Positions 42,517-51,268 of a stretch of 64,000 nucleotides of DNA are shown in pieces. Within the stretch, counting starts at the first letter, position 1, and each line of letters opens with the position of its first letter. The notes beneath the pieces are model-generated. The model had not been told where the DNA came from. It made no database searches and saw only the letters and a program-made list of their open reading frames with translations. The position numbers were made by a program, and so were the translations under genes. The stretch spans positions 1-64,000 of the forward strand of contig NZ_JAMWYX010000011.1 of the NCBI RefSeq assembly GCF_024305245.1, given 5' to 3'. The DNA comes from Erythrobacter sp. Lineage in GTDB: Bacteria; Pseudomonadota; Alphaproteobacteria; Sphingomonadales; Sphingomonadaceae.

Positions 42517-44561
42517 TCATTGCCAAGATCCGCCGTAAGACCCCTTCGAGGCGACAGACTGCTGGTTCTGAGTTTGCCTACGTCGCACGGCTCTCACGCT
42601 ACATCGTGCGCGCAGACCTCGAAGATCTACGAAAGCTTCGGCTCCATGAAGACAATGCGCACATTCGCGACCTGCTCACATACACGGTCGAAGAGCAGGT
42701 TCTTGCGAGCGGTGCGATAGGCCTCATGGGTAAAAACCTTGAGGCTCAACAGGTCGAAATGATGGGCCTGATGCACCGCTGCGAGAATGGTGCCGGGGCA
42801 CTCGACCACTGGGTAATGAGCTGGGCTGCCGACGATAAGCCCACGGTCGAACAAATTGAGAAATCGACCCATATTTTCTTGCATTGCCAGGACCTGGAGA
42901 ATTGTCCTGTCATTTGGGGCGTGCATGGCGACACTGACAACCTCCACGTCCATATCGCCGTGCTGCGCATCGACTGCGTGACAGCAGAGCGCCGGACTGC
43001 TGGAAACGGCTGGGATATTGACACTGCTCAACGCGCGAAAGCCGTAATCGAAAATACATTCCCGCATTGGTCGCGGGAAGAAGGATCACTTTACGAGGTC
43101 GCCGCAGGCGTGCTTGTCCACAAAGCGGACAATGCTGAGATCGGGCCAGCCGACAACCCGCGTCTGTGGAAAAAATCGGGTGTCGGGCGAGTTGGTAGCC
43201 AAAGCAAAACGGCTTCTAAGTCGAGGGACGTCGCCGCCCGTATTGATGAGGCATCTCGCAGATACGAGGAAGAAAGCGGTTACAAATCCAGACAGCGCAT
43301 TGCACTCGAAACTGCGGTGCCGATCGCGCTGAAGTCGAGCTGCTGGGATGAGTGCAACCGTCTTCTCGCTGCGGAAGGTATCTCTATAGAAAACGTCCGA
43401 AAAGGTGCGAACTTCATAATTGACGGGAAGCGAGTAAAAGCGTCCATCGATCGATCGACATCCTACGAGAAGCTCAAGACGCGCTATGGCAATGAAGAGT
43501 TCACCCCTTCAGCGCACCCCATCAAGCCCACACCCCAGCGGGAAATGTGGTCGCATGATCTGAAACGCCGCGAATACTATGCTTCAAAGCGTGACCACGA
43601 GAACCGCCTTAGCTCAATCGTCGACCGATTCCGCGAGGGCCACGGAAGGGCCGCCTCTGGAGGCGTCAGCGCAGATGCCGTCGCAACCGCCAAGGCATCT
43701 GCGAAATTTCCATCCTTCGATGATTGGGCTGGCGGCACCCAGCCTGCAGACCCCGTCGAAGCAGTTGCCAGCGCCTTAGGCTTCGGAATTATTGAGGTTT
43801 CGCCTCTGAATGGTAATGCCCCTCAGCAGGAACCGATTGAGACATTTACAGCGGTCAAGTTATCAGGTCGCGTTATCTACCGACGGGCCGATGACCCGGC
43901 AGGCAGACCCTCTTTCATCGACCTTGGAGATCGAGTGCTCGTCAACGCTGCGAAGGATCGCGGCGCTGTGAGGGCGGCTCTGCTTCTCGTAGCCAAGAAC
44001 AACCCAGGCTGCGAAATTGCCGTGTTCGGAGACCGCGCATTCAAGAAGCTAGCCCTCGAACTTGCCATGCAGGAAGGCATAGCCTTGCATGGAGCCCTTG
44101 GTCGTCAGCAGGCGAAAATTCAGCGGACCGATGAGGCTCCCAAAGCTGAAGCGAATAGGCAGCGGCCCCCTACGCCTGTGCAACCACAGCAGCCTTTTGC
44201 GTCCCCTTCTGCGCGCCGGGCACCAATTCAATCCACGGTTCAACATCGACCTCATACAGCGCCGACGACTCCGCGCCCGTCGGGTCCGTCTATTGGCCGC
44301 GACGCACTGCAAGCCTTGGTGGCTCGCATATTCCATTCCAATGCGTGGGATCCAGCCGAATTCTGGCCGGACAGCATGCTCGGCAATCTGAACAGCGGTA
44401 TTCCTTCGGCGATCCGAAGATTCAATCAGATCCGGAGTGTCACTCAACCTCTACCAGTCGATGACACCCCGCTTGGTGACACCACAGGCGAAGCTCAGAG
44501 AAAAGCTTCCGACGCGGCTTATCGCGCCGCCGCAATCGCCGCAGCAGCCAGAGGTTTTTGA
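42513..44561 (+). CDS. MobA/VirD2-type relaxase with LPD7 domain
   Basis: A 682-aa DNA-nicking and strand-transfer enzyme. The tyrosine region is EFAYVARLSRYIVRADLEDL near residues 20-40. The metal-binding motif III is HGDTDNLHVHIAVLR at about residues 138-152, the HxDxxNxHxH pattern of MOBP/MOBQ relaxases. After a helical middle comes an LPD7 (large polyvalent protein 7) domain, FIDLGDRVLVNAAKDRGAVR to AVFGDRAFKKLALELAMQEG, then a Pro/Gln-rich tail. No coupling ATPase or type IV secretion genes are in the window, so transfer would need a helper element. Confidence 0.85.
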   Translation: MIIAKIRRKTPSRRQTAGSEFAYVARLSRYIVRADLEDLRKLRLHEDNAHIRDLLTYTVEEQVLASGAIGLMGKNLEAQQVEMMGLMHRCENGAGALDHWVMSWAADDKPTVEQIEKSTHIFLHCQDLENCPVIWGVHGDTDNLHVHIAVLRIDCVTAERRTAGNGWDIDTAQRAKAVIENTFPHWSREEGSLYEVAAGVLVHKADNAEIGPADNPRLWKKSGVGRVGSQSKTASKSRDVAARIDEASRRYEEESGYKSRQRIALETAVPIALKSSCWDECNRLLAAEGISIENVRKGANFIIDGKRVKASIDRSTSYEKLKTRYGNEEFTPSAHPIKPTPQREMWSHDLKRREYYASKRDHENRLSSIVDRFREGHGRAASGGVSADAVATAKASAKFPSFDDWAGGTQPADPVEAVASALGFGIIEVSPLNGNAPQQEPIETFTAVKLSGRVIYRRADDPAGRPSFIDLGDRVLVNAAKDRGAVRAALLLVAKNNPGCEIAVFGDRAFKKLALELAMQEGIALHGALGRQQAKIQRTDEAPKAEANRQRPPTPVQPQQPFASPSARRAPIQSTVQHRPHTAPTTPRPSGPSIGRDALQALVARIFHSNAWDPAEFWPDSMLGNLNSGIPSAIRRFNQIRSVTQPLPVDDTPLGDTTGEAQRKASDAAYRAAAIAAAARGF

Positions 44562-44603
44562 CCCCGCGTTCTTATTTCTACCGCTCAAGACAAGGAGAAA
44601 GTA

Positions 44604-44891
44604 ATGAGCACCCCTACACCGCCACAGCCCGAAAAAGTTTCGGGTCGACATACTGAATTTACGCCGGAGGCATTTCGTCTCATGAAGGTTTCGCCGCAAG
44701 ATCGACCGTTGACCGCATGCGCTTCGTGCCCGGCTTCAATTTGGTTTTATAAAGAGGAATGGCGGAGCTTCTGCAACATAATGAAATTTGCTTCATGGCA
44801 GGGCAAAGGGACACCAATTCTGGTGTGCAGTGCCCGGGAAGCCGCGGTTATGAATCTTCAGCAGGAATACGATCAGTTGGCGGGGCAATAG
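44604..44891 (+). CDS. Small cysteine-containing hypothetical protein
   Basis: A 95-aa protein following the relaxase after 42 bases, with AAGGAGAAAG before its ATG. The centre TACASCPASIWFYKEEWRSF then CNIMKFASWQGKG has a C-x2-C and a later Cys, possibly a small metal site. The family is not known to me by name, but short Cys/Trp proteins of this kind occur beside mob genes in sphingomonad elements. It converges on the defence operon with 22 bases between stops. Confidence 0.6.
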   Translation: MSTPTPPQPEKVSGRHTEFTPEAFRLMKVSPQDRPLTACASCPASIWFYKEEWRSFCNIMKFASWQGKGTPILVCSAREAAVMNLQQEYDQLAGQ

Positions 44892-44913
44892 CAACGCCAA
44901 GGCGATTGTCAGC

Positions 44914-46095
44914 TCATTGGCCTGCGATCAATCGCCCAGCGGCTGGCGAGTATCGGTAGGATGTGATTGAGCGGTCGCGTATTCGTTCGACAGCCTCGTC
45001 GATCACTTGCAACGGGATCACAAACCATTCGCGCGGTTTTACCATATGGCCAAACCGATCAGGGATTGACAGGTCGAGCTGAGCGGCAGCGAATACCTTG
45101 TGCAATAAGGCTTCCAACCTTTGGCAGTTCACGCCGTAGACCTTGTATGTGGCGACGACGTCGACCCCGGCTAGTAAATATGTCGAGCTCTTCTCGGCAC
45201 TGGAAATGCGAGCTTCGACTGATCCGCGCGTGACGCCGATTTTGTGCACAACCTCGCGGTGCTCCGTTACGAACGGATGGTCGGACTTGCTGCGCAGCAC
45301 ATAAATCGTGCCAGCTTCTGCCTCCCCATCCTCGGACCGATCCGCGAACAACGGACCCGGTGAAGGATCGGTGATCCGGCGTCCAGCATCATCGTCGTGC
45401 AGCTGGCGCTGGAGAGAGCGCATTAGCATGCCGCTTTCGGTGCCGTTGTCGAAGATCACGCGCAGCCGCGCGTCGGTGCGCCCCTGTGCGTTCGTAAAGA
45501 TCTCGTCCATCTCGGCGACATAGGTGATAAGGCCGCCGACGATGAAAAAAGCTCCAGGCCGGATCTCAGCCTTTAGCTCGAATGCCCGAGTAACGCGAGC
45601 GCCGGAGGCCAGATCCTGTTTGACCTGCTCGAACAGCGGCTTGAACTTGTCGAAGTCGTCACATTTGTCCCGCCGGGCGATTTCCTCGGCAGCCCGCTTT
45701 TCCTCTGCCGAGCGAACGTGGCGAAGCTGGGTTATGTCCTCCCCCTCGCCCGCCCCGGCCAGCTCTGAGGCGAGGTCGTCTATGTCCAGATCCAGTTCGT
45801 CAGCCAACGCCGTTGCTGGTGCGTTCAGCAAGCCATGCTGATCGAAGGCCGCCAGCAACTCTCGGCAATCGTGCTGCGCGCGCATCCGATCCAAACGCAC
45901 AGCATAGAGGCGCTCGAATATGTCACGATCCTCGCCGTGTTGCGGCGCGCGGCTATGTTCATCGAAAAACCGGACGATATCCTCAAACCCCGCGATGATC
46001 CGCTCTTCGCGAGGCGTGTAGGCGGCTTGCTTCTTCTTGGCGGGGGCGAAATCGGCCAACTCGTCAGCCAGATCGTCCAGATTGAATTCACTCAT
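44914..46095 (-). CDS. GIY-YIG family nuclease (T5orf172/MUG113-like)
   Basis: The last gene of the defence-type operon, 393 aa. The N-terminal 250 residues are helical and acidic, with no known domain. The C-terminal third carries a GIY-YIG-like fold of the T5orf172 kind: GTIYVLRSKSDHPF, HKIGVTRGSVEARISSAEKS, then a Glu in CQRLEALLHKVFAAAQLDL and FGHMVKPREWFVIP. It probably cuts DNA or acts on nicked intermediates. The start at 46095 lies inside the end of the helicase gene (8-base overlap), so the two are translationally coupled. Confidence 0.78.
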   Translation of the reverse strand: MSEFNLDDLADELADFAPAKKKQAAYTPREERIIAGFEDIVRFFDEHSRAPQHGEDRDIFERLYAVRLDRMRAQHDCRELLAAFDQHGLLNAPATALADELDLDIDDLASELAGAGEGEDITQLRHVRSAEEKRAAEEIARRDKCDDFDKFKPLFEQVKQDLASGARVTRAFELKAEIRPGAFFIVGGLITYVAEMDEIFTNAQGRTDARLRVIFDNGTESGMLMRSLQRQLHDDDAGRRITDPSPGPLFADRSEDGEAEAGTIYVLRSKSDHPFVTEHREVVHKIGVTRGSVEARISSAEKSSTYLLAGVDVVATYKVYGVNCQRLEALLHKVFAAAQLDLSIPDRFGHMVKPREWFVIPLQVIDEAVERIRDRSITSYRYSPAAGRLIAGQ

Positions 46096-48160
46096 AACGG
46101 CCCTCTTCGCGGAAGCGCATAAAGGCTGCTGCGCCTTCCGCAAGTCGCTGCTCCCACGCATCCGCCGAGGTCACCGAGGGCAGACGCCCGCGCTCCTTCT
46201 TGAACCGGACGGCCGCAGCAGCCAGCTCCCGAGCTTCCTCAGGACTAATTTTCGTGCGCTTAGCCGCAATGGCAGCCTGCACCTGCTTGAGGGTGCCCTC
46301 GTTCATCGCTTTCGCCAGAACCGTATAAGCAGCCTGCCACGGGTTGATGCTATCGATCAGGTCAATATCGAGTTCGCGGACATCCATTGCGTATTGCCGC
46401 ACGCCTTCCAGCAATGCGGTATTCGCACGCTGCTCTCCGTCACTCAGATCGGCCGCAGCCATCGCCAGCGATTTCGCCTTCTGGGTCAGGTTGAGGGCGG
46501 CAATCGCGTGCTGCCGCACCGCTTCTTGATCCTCAGCGCTCAGGTCGGGGTATCGATCGCGAACGATCGCGCTCATCGCCGCTTGGGTGAGTTCCTGCGG
46601 CGGCGTTTCCTCGTCGAACATTCCGCGCTCGGCAACGGACTTCTTCTGGACGAAGGCAGCGATGACCTCGTTCAGGTCCTCATCGCAAATCCGTGCGGCC
46701 TCAGGCGATTTTGGCGTGACGAGCCCGGCGATCTCGAAATGATACTGGCCGCGCTCCTCGTTGACGCCGACGTTCGCCTTACCCTCCTGATAGCCCTCCG
46801 GACCGTAGTCGAAATCGGGGAGCGGTCCGGCGCTTTTCGGGCTGAAAGTAAAGCGGGGCGCGAGCACCTGTTCCATCAGCAGGCTGGCTGCGATCGCCTT
46901 CAGCGTATCGTTGATCGCGTCAGCAACGGCCGCTTCCGATGCGTCGGGCTCGGCGATCAGGTTCGTGAAGGTTGCGACCGCCTTGCCCGGCGCATCGCGA
47001 GTGGCGCGACCGATGATTTGAATGATCTCGGTGAGGCTTGATCGATAGCCGACCGTGAGCGCATGCTCGCACCAGATCCAGTCGAAACCTTCCTTGGCCA
47101 TGCCCAGCGCGACGATGATGTCAACGTGATCGCGGTCGTTCTTGTGCGCTGGGTCCTTCAGCGCGCTCAGCACCTTGGTGCGGCGAGCCGGATCACTGTC
47201 ATCCACCAAGTCAGCAACCTTCAACACTCGGCCGTCAGGCAAGCCAACCAGTTCGAAACCGGTGATTGGATCAGCACCCTGCCACTTGCCGAGATAATGG
47301 AGGATCTCGTTGACCTCGCTCACCTTGTCCTTCGTGCTCTCCCGCGCATTCACCGAGGGAATGTGAACGATCGTCTTCAGCACGGGATTGAGACAATGTT
47401 CGATCGCCTCCAGATAGCGACCGGTGTAGAAGAAATAGCCGATATTGAGCGCCTTCAGGTGCTCGTAGCCGTTCAGCTGCTCGTAGTAGGTGTAGGTAAC
47501 CGGCTCGAACTTCTCTTCGTCCTCCGGGCTCAGCACCGGCACTGCATCGCCGCGGAAATAGCTGCCGGTCATCGCAACTATATGGACCTTGTCGCGGGCT
47601 ATGAATTCGGTGAGCTGGTTGCCGAGACGGTTGTCTTCGCCAGCCGAGACGTGGTGGAATTCATCCACCGCGATCAGGCGATCATCGAACGCCTCTACTC
47701 CGAAGCGGTCCACGGCGAAGCGGAACGTAGCGTGCGTGCAGACCAGCACCTGGTCGTCGCTATCGAGAAACTGGCCTAAAGCTTTAATCTTGGATGGATC
47801 CGCCTTCTCGTCATCCGCGCCCGGCGTGTTGCACAAGTTCCATTTCTGCTTGACCTTCCAGTCGGCCCAGAAGCCGAACTGTGACAGCGGTTCATCCCCG
47901 AAGCTTCCGCCGATCGATTTCTCCGGCACCACGATAATTGCTTGGCTCAGCCCCTGATTGTGGAGCTTGTCGAGCGCGATGAACATCAATGCGCGCGACT
48001 TGCCGGAGGCCGGCGGTGACTTGATCAGCAGGTATTGCTCGCCGCGCTTGTTATAAGCGCGCTCCTGCATCGGGCGCATGCCCATCTCGTTCGCATTGGT
48101 CGAGGCGCCGCTGCGTGCGGTCTGGAACGACACAGCGGGGATAGGTTTGGAAGTGGTCAT
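46088..48160 (-). CDS. DEAD/DEAH-type helicase (restriction-like)
   Basis: A 690-aa superfamily 2 helicase/translocase. Motif I is IKSPPASGKSRALMF (residues 46-60), motif II AVDEFHH (164-170), motif III MTGSYF, and motif VI EIIQIIGRATRDAPGKAV. This is the type seen in type III-like restriction and phage-defence operons rather than RecQ or UvrD. The C-terminal 250 residues are helical and unknown. Its start overlaps the DUF262 stop by four bases and its end overlaps the GIY-YIG start. A decayed second copy of its first 65 codons exists at 51073-51268. Confidence 0.85.
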   Translation of the reverse strand: MTTSKPIPAVSFQTARSGASTNANEMGMRPMQERAYNKRGEQYLLIKSPPASGKSRALMFIALDKLHNQGLSQAIIVVPEKSIGGSFGDEPLSQFGFWADWKVKQKWNLCNTPGADDEKADPSKIKALGQFLDSDDQVLVCTHATFRFAVDRFGVEAFDDRLIAVDEFHHVSAGEDNRLGNQLTEFIARDKVHIVAMTGSYFRGDAVPVLSPEDEEKFEPVTYTYYEQLNGYEHLKALNIGYFFYTGRYLEAIEHCLNPVLKTIVHIPSVNARESTKDKVSEVNEILHYLGKWQGADPITGFELVGLPDGRVLKVADLVDDSDPARRTKVLSALKDPAHKNDRDHVDIIVALGMAKEGFDWIWCEHALTVGYRSSLTEIIQIIGRATRDAPGKAVATFTNLIAEPDASEAAVADAINDTLKAIAASLLMEQVLAPRFTFSPKSAGPLPDFDYGPEGYQEGKANVGVNEERGQYHFEIAGLVTPKSPEAARICDEDLNEVIAAFVQKKSVAERGMFDEETPPQELTQAAMSAIVRDRYPDLSAEDQEAVRQHAIAALNLTQKAKSLAMAAADLSDGEQRANTALLEGVRQYAMDVRELDIDLIDSINPWQAAYTVLAKAMNEGTLKQVQAAIAAKRTKISPEEARELAAAAVRFKKERGRLPSVTSADAWEQRLAEGAAAFMRFREEGRYE

Positions 48161-49866
48161 TGTGGCGACGCCCCGTCACAAAGATTGATCATGTCCGCGT
48201 GCATCAGCTCCGCCCGTGCCATTAAAAATCCGTCATATTCGTCGCCAATCAGCGCATCGTAGGGGATCAGATGGCTCTCAAGCCGCTGGCGGACGACATT
48301 TTCGCCCAACGAGGCTTTCGCAGCTCGATTGGCGATATAGTGGGACGGCGTTTGTGCGCCTACCTTGCGATTGGTGGTCCAGCTAATCAGCGCGCAATTA
48401 AGCGCCCTGTTCACTTTTTCGTCGGCACGATCGCCGCTCAGCACACCGACCGGATAAAGGTGATGGAACTCGCGCCCATGAAAATTGTCGGGTGTGATCG
48501 AAGCTCCGTCCGCGAAATCGAGTGCGCTTCGGCGGAGACCGGTTGCCAACAAAGCTCGCGGCAAGCGGTCCCTGCGACCGGGCCATCCGGCCAAGACCAT
48601 CTCTTCCTTCGCAGGCAGGGGGTTGAAAACTTCATCGAAGAGCTCGCATCCAGGATCGGCCTTGCCCGCAACCATGTCGCGCAAAATCCTGTAATCCGCA
48701 TAGGCGCGGGTCGCAGAAGTCTTGCCGTAGCGATTTGTGTAGCAAGCGCGCCAAAGTGCCTTTCGGATGAGTGTTCTGGCGTTGCCGCCGTTATCGAAAC
48801 CGTGCTCCGGCACATCAGCCCAAAGCGCGCAGGTCAGATATACCGCCACCTCGGTCGGCAGGCATTGTTCATTGAGGATGGCTTCGGACCGCAGGAACGC
48901 GATCCCGTGCTTAAAGCCGTGCTTCAGGCGATCCCAGACGGACCCGAACTCATCGCCGTATGATGTATCCAGATAGGTTTTCTTGAGCGGCGGGCGTTCC
49001 ATAAGCAGTGCGGCAACCGACAGGATGATATCCTCGATGCGTCCGAAATCCCGCGCGGCTGGCACCGAGGCAACCAAATCCTCCACCATGTCATGAAGGC
49101 TATCGCCAGTCGCACTTTCAAGCTGGGCAACGACAATGTCGAAATCCTTCAAGGGCGTCGCCGACGTGTTCATCTTGATGAAGACGTCAAGAGCGGTGTC
49201 GCGGCCCGTCGTGGACGACAGCGACAAGAACGGTATGTTGTAGCTGCTAACCCTTTGGCGCAGTGCTGACACACGCTTCGTCAATGCCTTAGTGAGCAGC
49301 TTTGCGTCGTCCAATGCGTCTTCCCAGGCTTCCAGCGAGGCTTCCCCCTGTGCGCCGGGGCAAAGAAGTGCAACAGGCATATAGCCCTCTTCGAACATCG
49401 TGACCGGGTCGTTCGCCCAGACGGGCTGCAACACCCCTTTGCGATCCCATCGCTTCAGAATCTCGACCTTCGGCGCATCGATCGCCTCGTCATCGAGGGC
49501 GCCCTCGCCGTCTTCTTCATCCGGTATGAGTTTAACAACAACATCGATGCCGTCGCGGCGATAATCGCCCGTAAGGCTACGCCATAGCGCGGTCATGCGC
49601 TGCTGCCCGTCGAGCAGATGCAGCATCACCTTCCCGCCTGTTTCTGGCGCGCCGACGATCGGGCGTGAATGGAACAGTTCCTTGTCGCCTACCTCCAGAG
49701 TGAGCAGCGCCCCGATCGGCAAGGGGGGGTCGCGGAGAATGTTCTCGAGAGATCCTACGACCTGGGCCTGCCGCCATGCCTCGTGCCGCTGGAACCTTGG
49801 CAGCACGAGCTGGCCCTGCTTAATCATCGCGAACCAGTCGTCGATCTTCTTGTTACGTGCCTCCAC
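48157..49866 (-). CDS. DUF262-HNH (GmrSD-like) protein
   Basis: A 569-aa protein. The N-terminal DUF262 domain has LVLPRFQRHEAWRQAQVVGS (residues 20-39) and the conserved DGQQRMTALW (86-95), a ParB/sulfiredoxin-like nucleotide-hydrolysing site. The C-terminal region has an HNH/DUF1524-like motif, EFHHLYPVGVL with NCALISWTTNRKVG and then SHYI. This is the GmrS plus GmrD combination in one chain, as in type IV restriction enzymes against modified phage DNA, including BrxU. The start is GTG at 49866. It is coupled to the helicase by an ATGA overlap, which is not a usual GmrSD context. Confidence 0.82.
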   Translation of the reverse strand: MEARNKKIDDWFAMIKQGQLVLPRFQRHEAWRQAQVVGSLENILRDPPLPIGALLTLEVGDKELFHSRPIVGAPETGGKVMLHLLDGQQRMTALWRSLTGDYRRDGIDVVVKLIPDEEDGEGALDDEAIDAPKVEILKRWDRKGVLQPVWANDPVTMFEEGYMPVALLCPGAQGEASLEAWEDALDDAKLLTKALTKRVSALRQRVSSYNIPFLSLSSTTGRDTALDVFIKMNTSATPLKDFDIVVAQLESATGDSLHDMVEDLVASVPAARDFGRIEDIILSVAALLMERPPLKKTYLDTSYGDEFGSVWDRLKHGFKHGIAFLRSEAILNEQCLPTEVAVYLTCALWADVPEHGFDNGGNARTLIRKALWRACYTNRYGKTSATRAYADYRILRDMVAGKADPGCELFDEVFNPLPAKEEMVLAGWPGRRDRLPRALLATGLRRSALDFADGASITPDNFHGREFHHLYPVGVLSGDRADEKVNRALNCALISWTTNRKVGAQTPSHYIANRAAKASLGENVVRQRLESHLIPYDALIGDEYDGFLMARAELMHADMINLCDGASPQ

Positions 49867-49890
49867 GCGGTGCGCCCCCCTCGAGATAAA

Positions 49891-50085
49891 TCAGTTAACG
49901 TCATGCTTGGCGACAAAGGCATCAATGCTGCCGTAGGTCTCCTTCACCCGGGTCTGCACCTTGCGCATCATGTCTGAGCCGCGCTCGGGCCATTCGTGCT
50001 TCTCGAACATGCCAGCGAAGCCGTCATAGTGGCGCGCGGCGATGTCACTGATGGCCTTGGCATCCCAGCCCGGCGTCTTGCTCAT
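49891..50085 (-). CDS. Small hypothetical protein in defence operon
   Basis: A 64-aa, probably helical protein (MSKTPGWDAKAISDIAARHY, DGFAGMFEKHEWPERGSDMM, then RKVQTRVKETYGSIDAFVAK). GGGAGG lies 7 bases before the ATG at 50085. It sits 24 bases before the DUF262 gene and 40 after the SHOCT gene. No family is recognised. A small regulatory or antidote-like partner would fit the position but is not supported otherwise. Confidence 0.6.
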   Translation of the reverse strand: MSKTPGWDAKAISDIAARHYDGFAGMFEKHEWPERGSDMMRKVQTRVKETYGSIDAFVAKHDVN

Positions 50086-50125
50086 GCACTGCCTCCCCAA
50101 AATCCGGTCTGCCAAATCAGGATGC

Positions 50126-51028
50126 TCAACATCCGCCAAACTCACCTTGGACAACCCAAACGGTTTCGACCTTCAGCCGGGTTGCAAGCCGCTCCACGTT
50201 TTCTGGCGGATCTATCGCACAGTTGAAGGCATCGCTGTCGTCCGTCGGCGCGTATTCGTCCAGCCCCCGCTGTTGGCGCACCGCTTTTTCCCAAAGACTA
50301 AGTGCGTCGCTGGACTGGTCGTAGTCCGACGAGAAACTGATGCCGATGTCATTGTTGAGGCGTGTGGCGCGGTATCGCAGATCAATTGTCGGATCCGCTG
50401 CATTCCCGCAATTGGCGAGGCATGTTGCGGTCAAGGCGCCCCAATCGCTCCGACGGAGGATGTCGCCGAACGTAGTGTCGGGACCAACACGTGTTCCCCT
50501 CACGTTGACCCGACACGATCGGGCCACATCGAAGAAGAACGTGGTCACCTCATCGTCTTCGGACCAGTAGGTTATGGTGCAACCGCCGACATCATATACG
50601 AGCGAGGTCGGCCGCTTTTCCTTCGGGATGCCTAATTTCTGCTCGAGAAACGCGGGGGTCATCCCGATGATGCTTTCCGACGTGGCGAAGGCCAAGAGCT
50701 CGGCCGCTGAAGGCGCTGACACTTCGGCAGTCTGCGCGGGTTCCAGTTCGATCTCCGGGGCCGGCGCGGCAGCAACAAGCGCAGAGCCTTGGCTGGATGA
50801 CGCAGCGGTTCCGGATGAGCGACTCCAAAGCGCTGCAGCTCCGACTAACGCAGCCAGCGCGACAATGCCGAAAGCCCAAGTAAGCCAGCGTGGCACGGCA
50901 GCCGGCGGTTCTTTAACGGCGAACAGGATTTCCCGCTTCTTTGCATCAAATTCCTCAGCCGTCAGTGCGCCTGTTTCGCGCAGACGGTTGAGGCGTTCCA
51001 GCCGGTCGAGGTCAGTATCATCACTCAC
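50126..51028 (-). CDS. SHOCT-domain single-pass membrane protein
   Basis: A 300-aa protein. Residues 7-36 (LDRLERLNRLRETGALTAEE, FDAKKREIL) are a SHOCT oligomerisation motif, here at the N terminus. Residues about 48-68 (LTWAFGIVALAALVGAAALW) span the membrane. The rest is extracytoplasmic, with four cysteines and a GMTPAFLEQKLGIPKEKR segment like that in the periplasmic protein at 55467-56264. The start is GTG at 51028, overlapping the stop of the decayed methyltransferase remnant (GTGA). Membrane proteins in defence operons often serve as effectors; that role is an inference. Confidence 0.7.
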   Translation of the reverse strand: MSDDTDLDRLERLNRLRETGALTAEEFDAKKREILFAVKEPPAAVPRWLTWAFGIVALAALVGAAALWSRSSGTAASSSQGSALVAAAPAPEIELEPAQTAEVSAPSAAELLAFATSESIIGMTPAFLEQKLGIPKEKRPTSLVYDVGGCTITYWSEDDEVTTFFFDVARSCRVNVRGTRVGPDTTFGDILRRSDWGALTATCLANCGNAADPTIDLRYRATRLNNDIGISFSSDYDQSSDALSLWEKAVRQQRGLDEYAPTDDSDAFNCAIDPPENVERLATRLKVETVWVVQGEFGGC

Positions 51029-51268
51029 GCCATTTTCTCTTTATCGGTCATTTTTATGTAGATATCGAATTGCTTATCGAGCGCGATGAACAAGCGCGCG
51101 GGACTTGTCCGAGGTTGGCGCCAGCTTGCTCAACGGTTATTGCTCGCCACGCTCGCTTCAGGTGCACTCCTGCATAGAGCGAACGCCCATCTGGCCCGCT
51201 TTCGCCGAGGCACGGCTTCACGCGGTCTGGACTGATTTGGCGGGCAAGGCTTCTGCATCTTTGTTCAT
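51025..51268 (-). pseudogene. Scar: 5' remnant of a second helicase gene joined to 3' remnant of a second methyltransferase gene
   Basis: The part 51268-51073 translates (with stops and one frameshift) as MNKDAEALPAKSVQTA*SRA, then AGQMGVRSMQECT*SERGEQ and SRALV/FIALDK. This aligns with helicase residues 1-65 (SFQTARSGAS, EMGMRPMQERAYNKRGEQ, SRALMFIALDK). The part 51075-51025 reads KQFDIYIKMTDKEKMA*, matching the methyltransferase C terminus KLFELYTKMTGKGKAA*. Its ATG overlaps the AbiJ-like stop (ATGA) and its TGA overlaps the SHOCT start (GTGA). Inference: two tandem related systems lost the DNA between helicase 1 and the end of methyltransferase 2. Confidence 0.82.
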
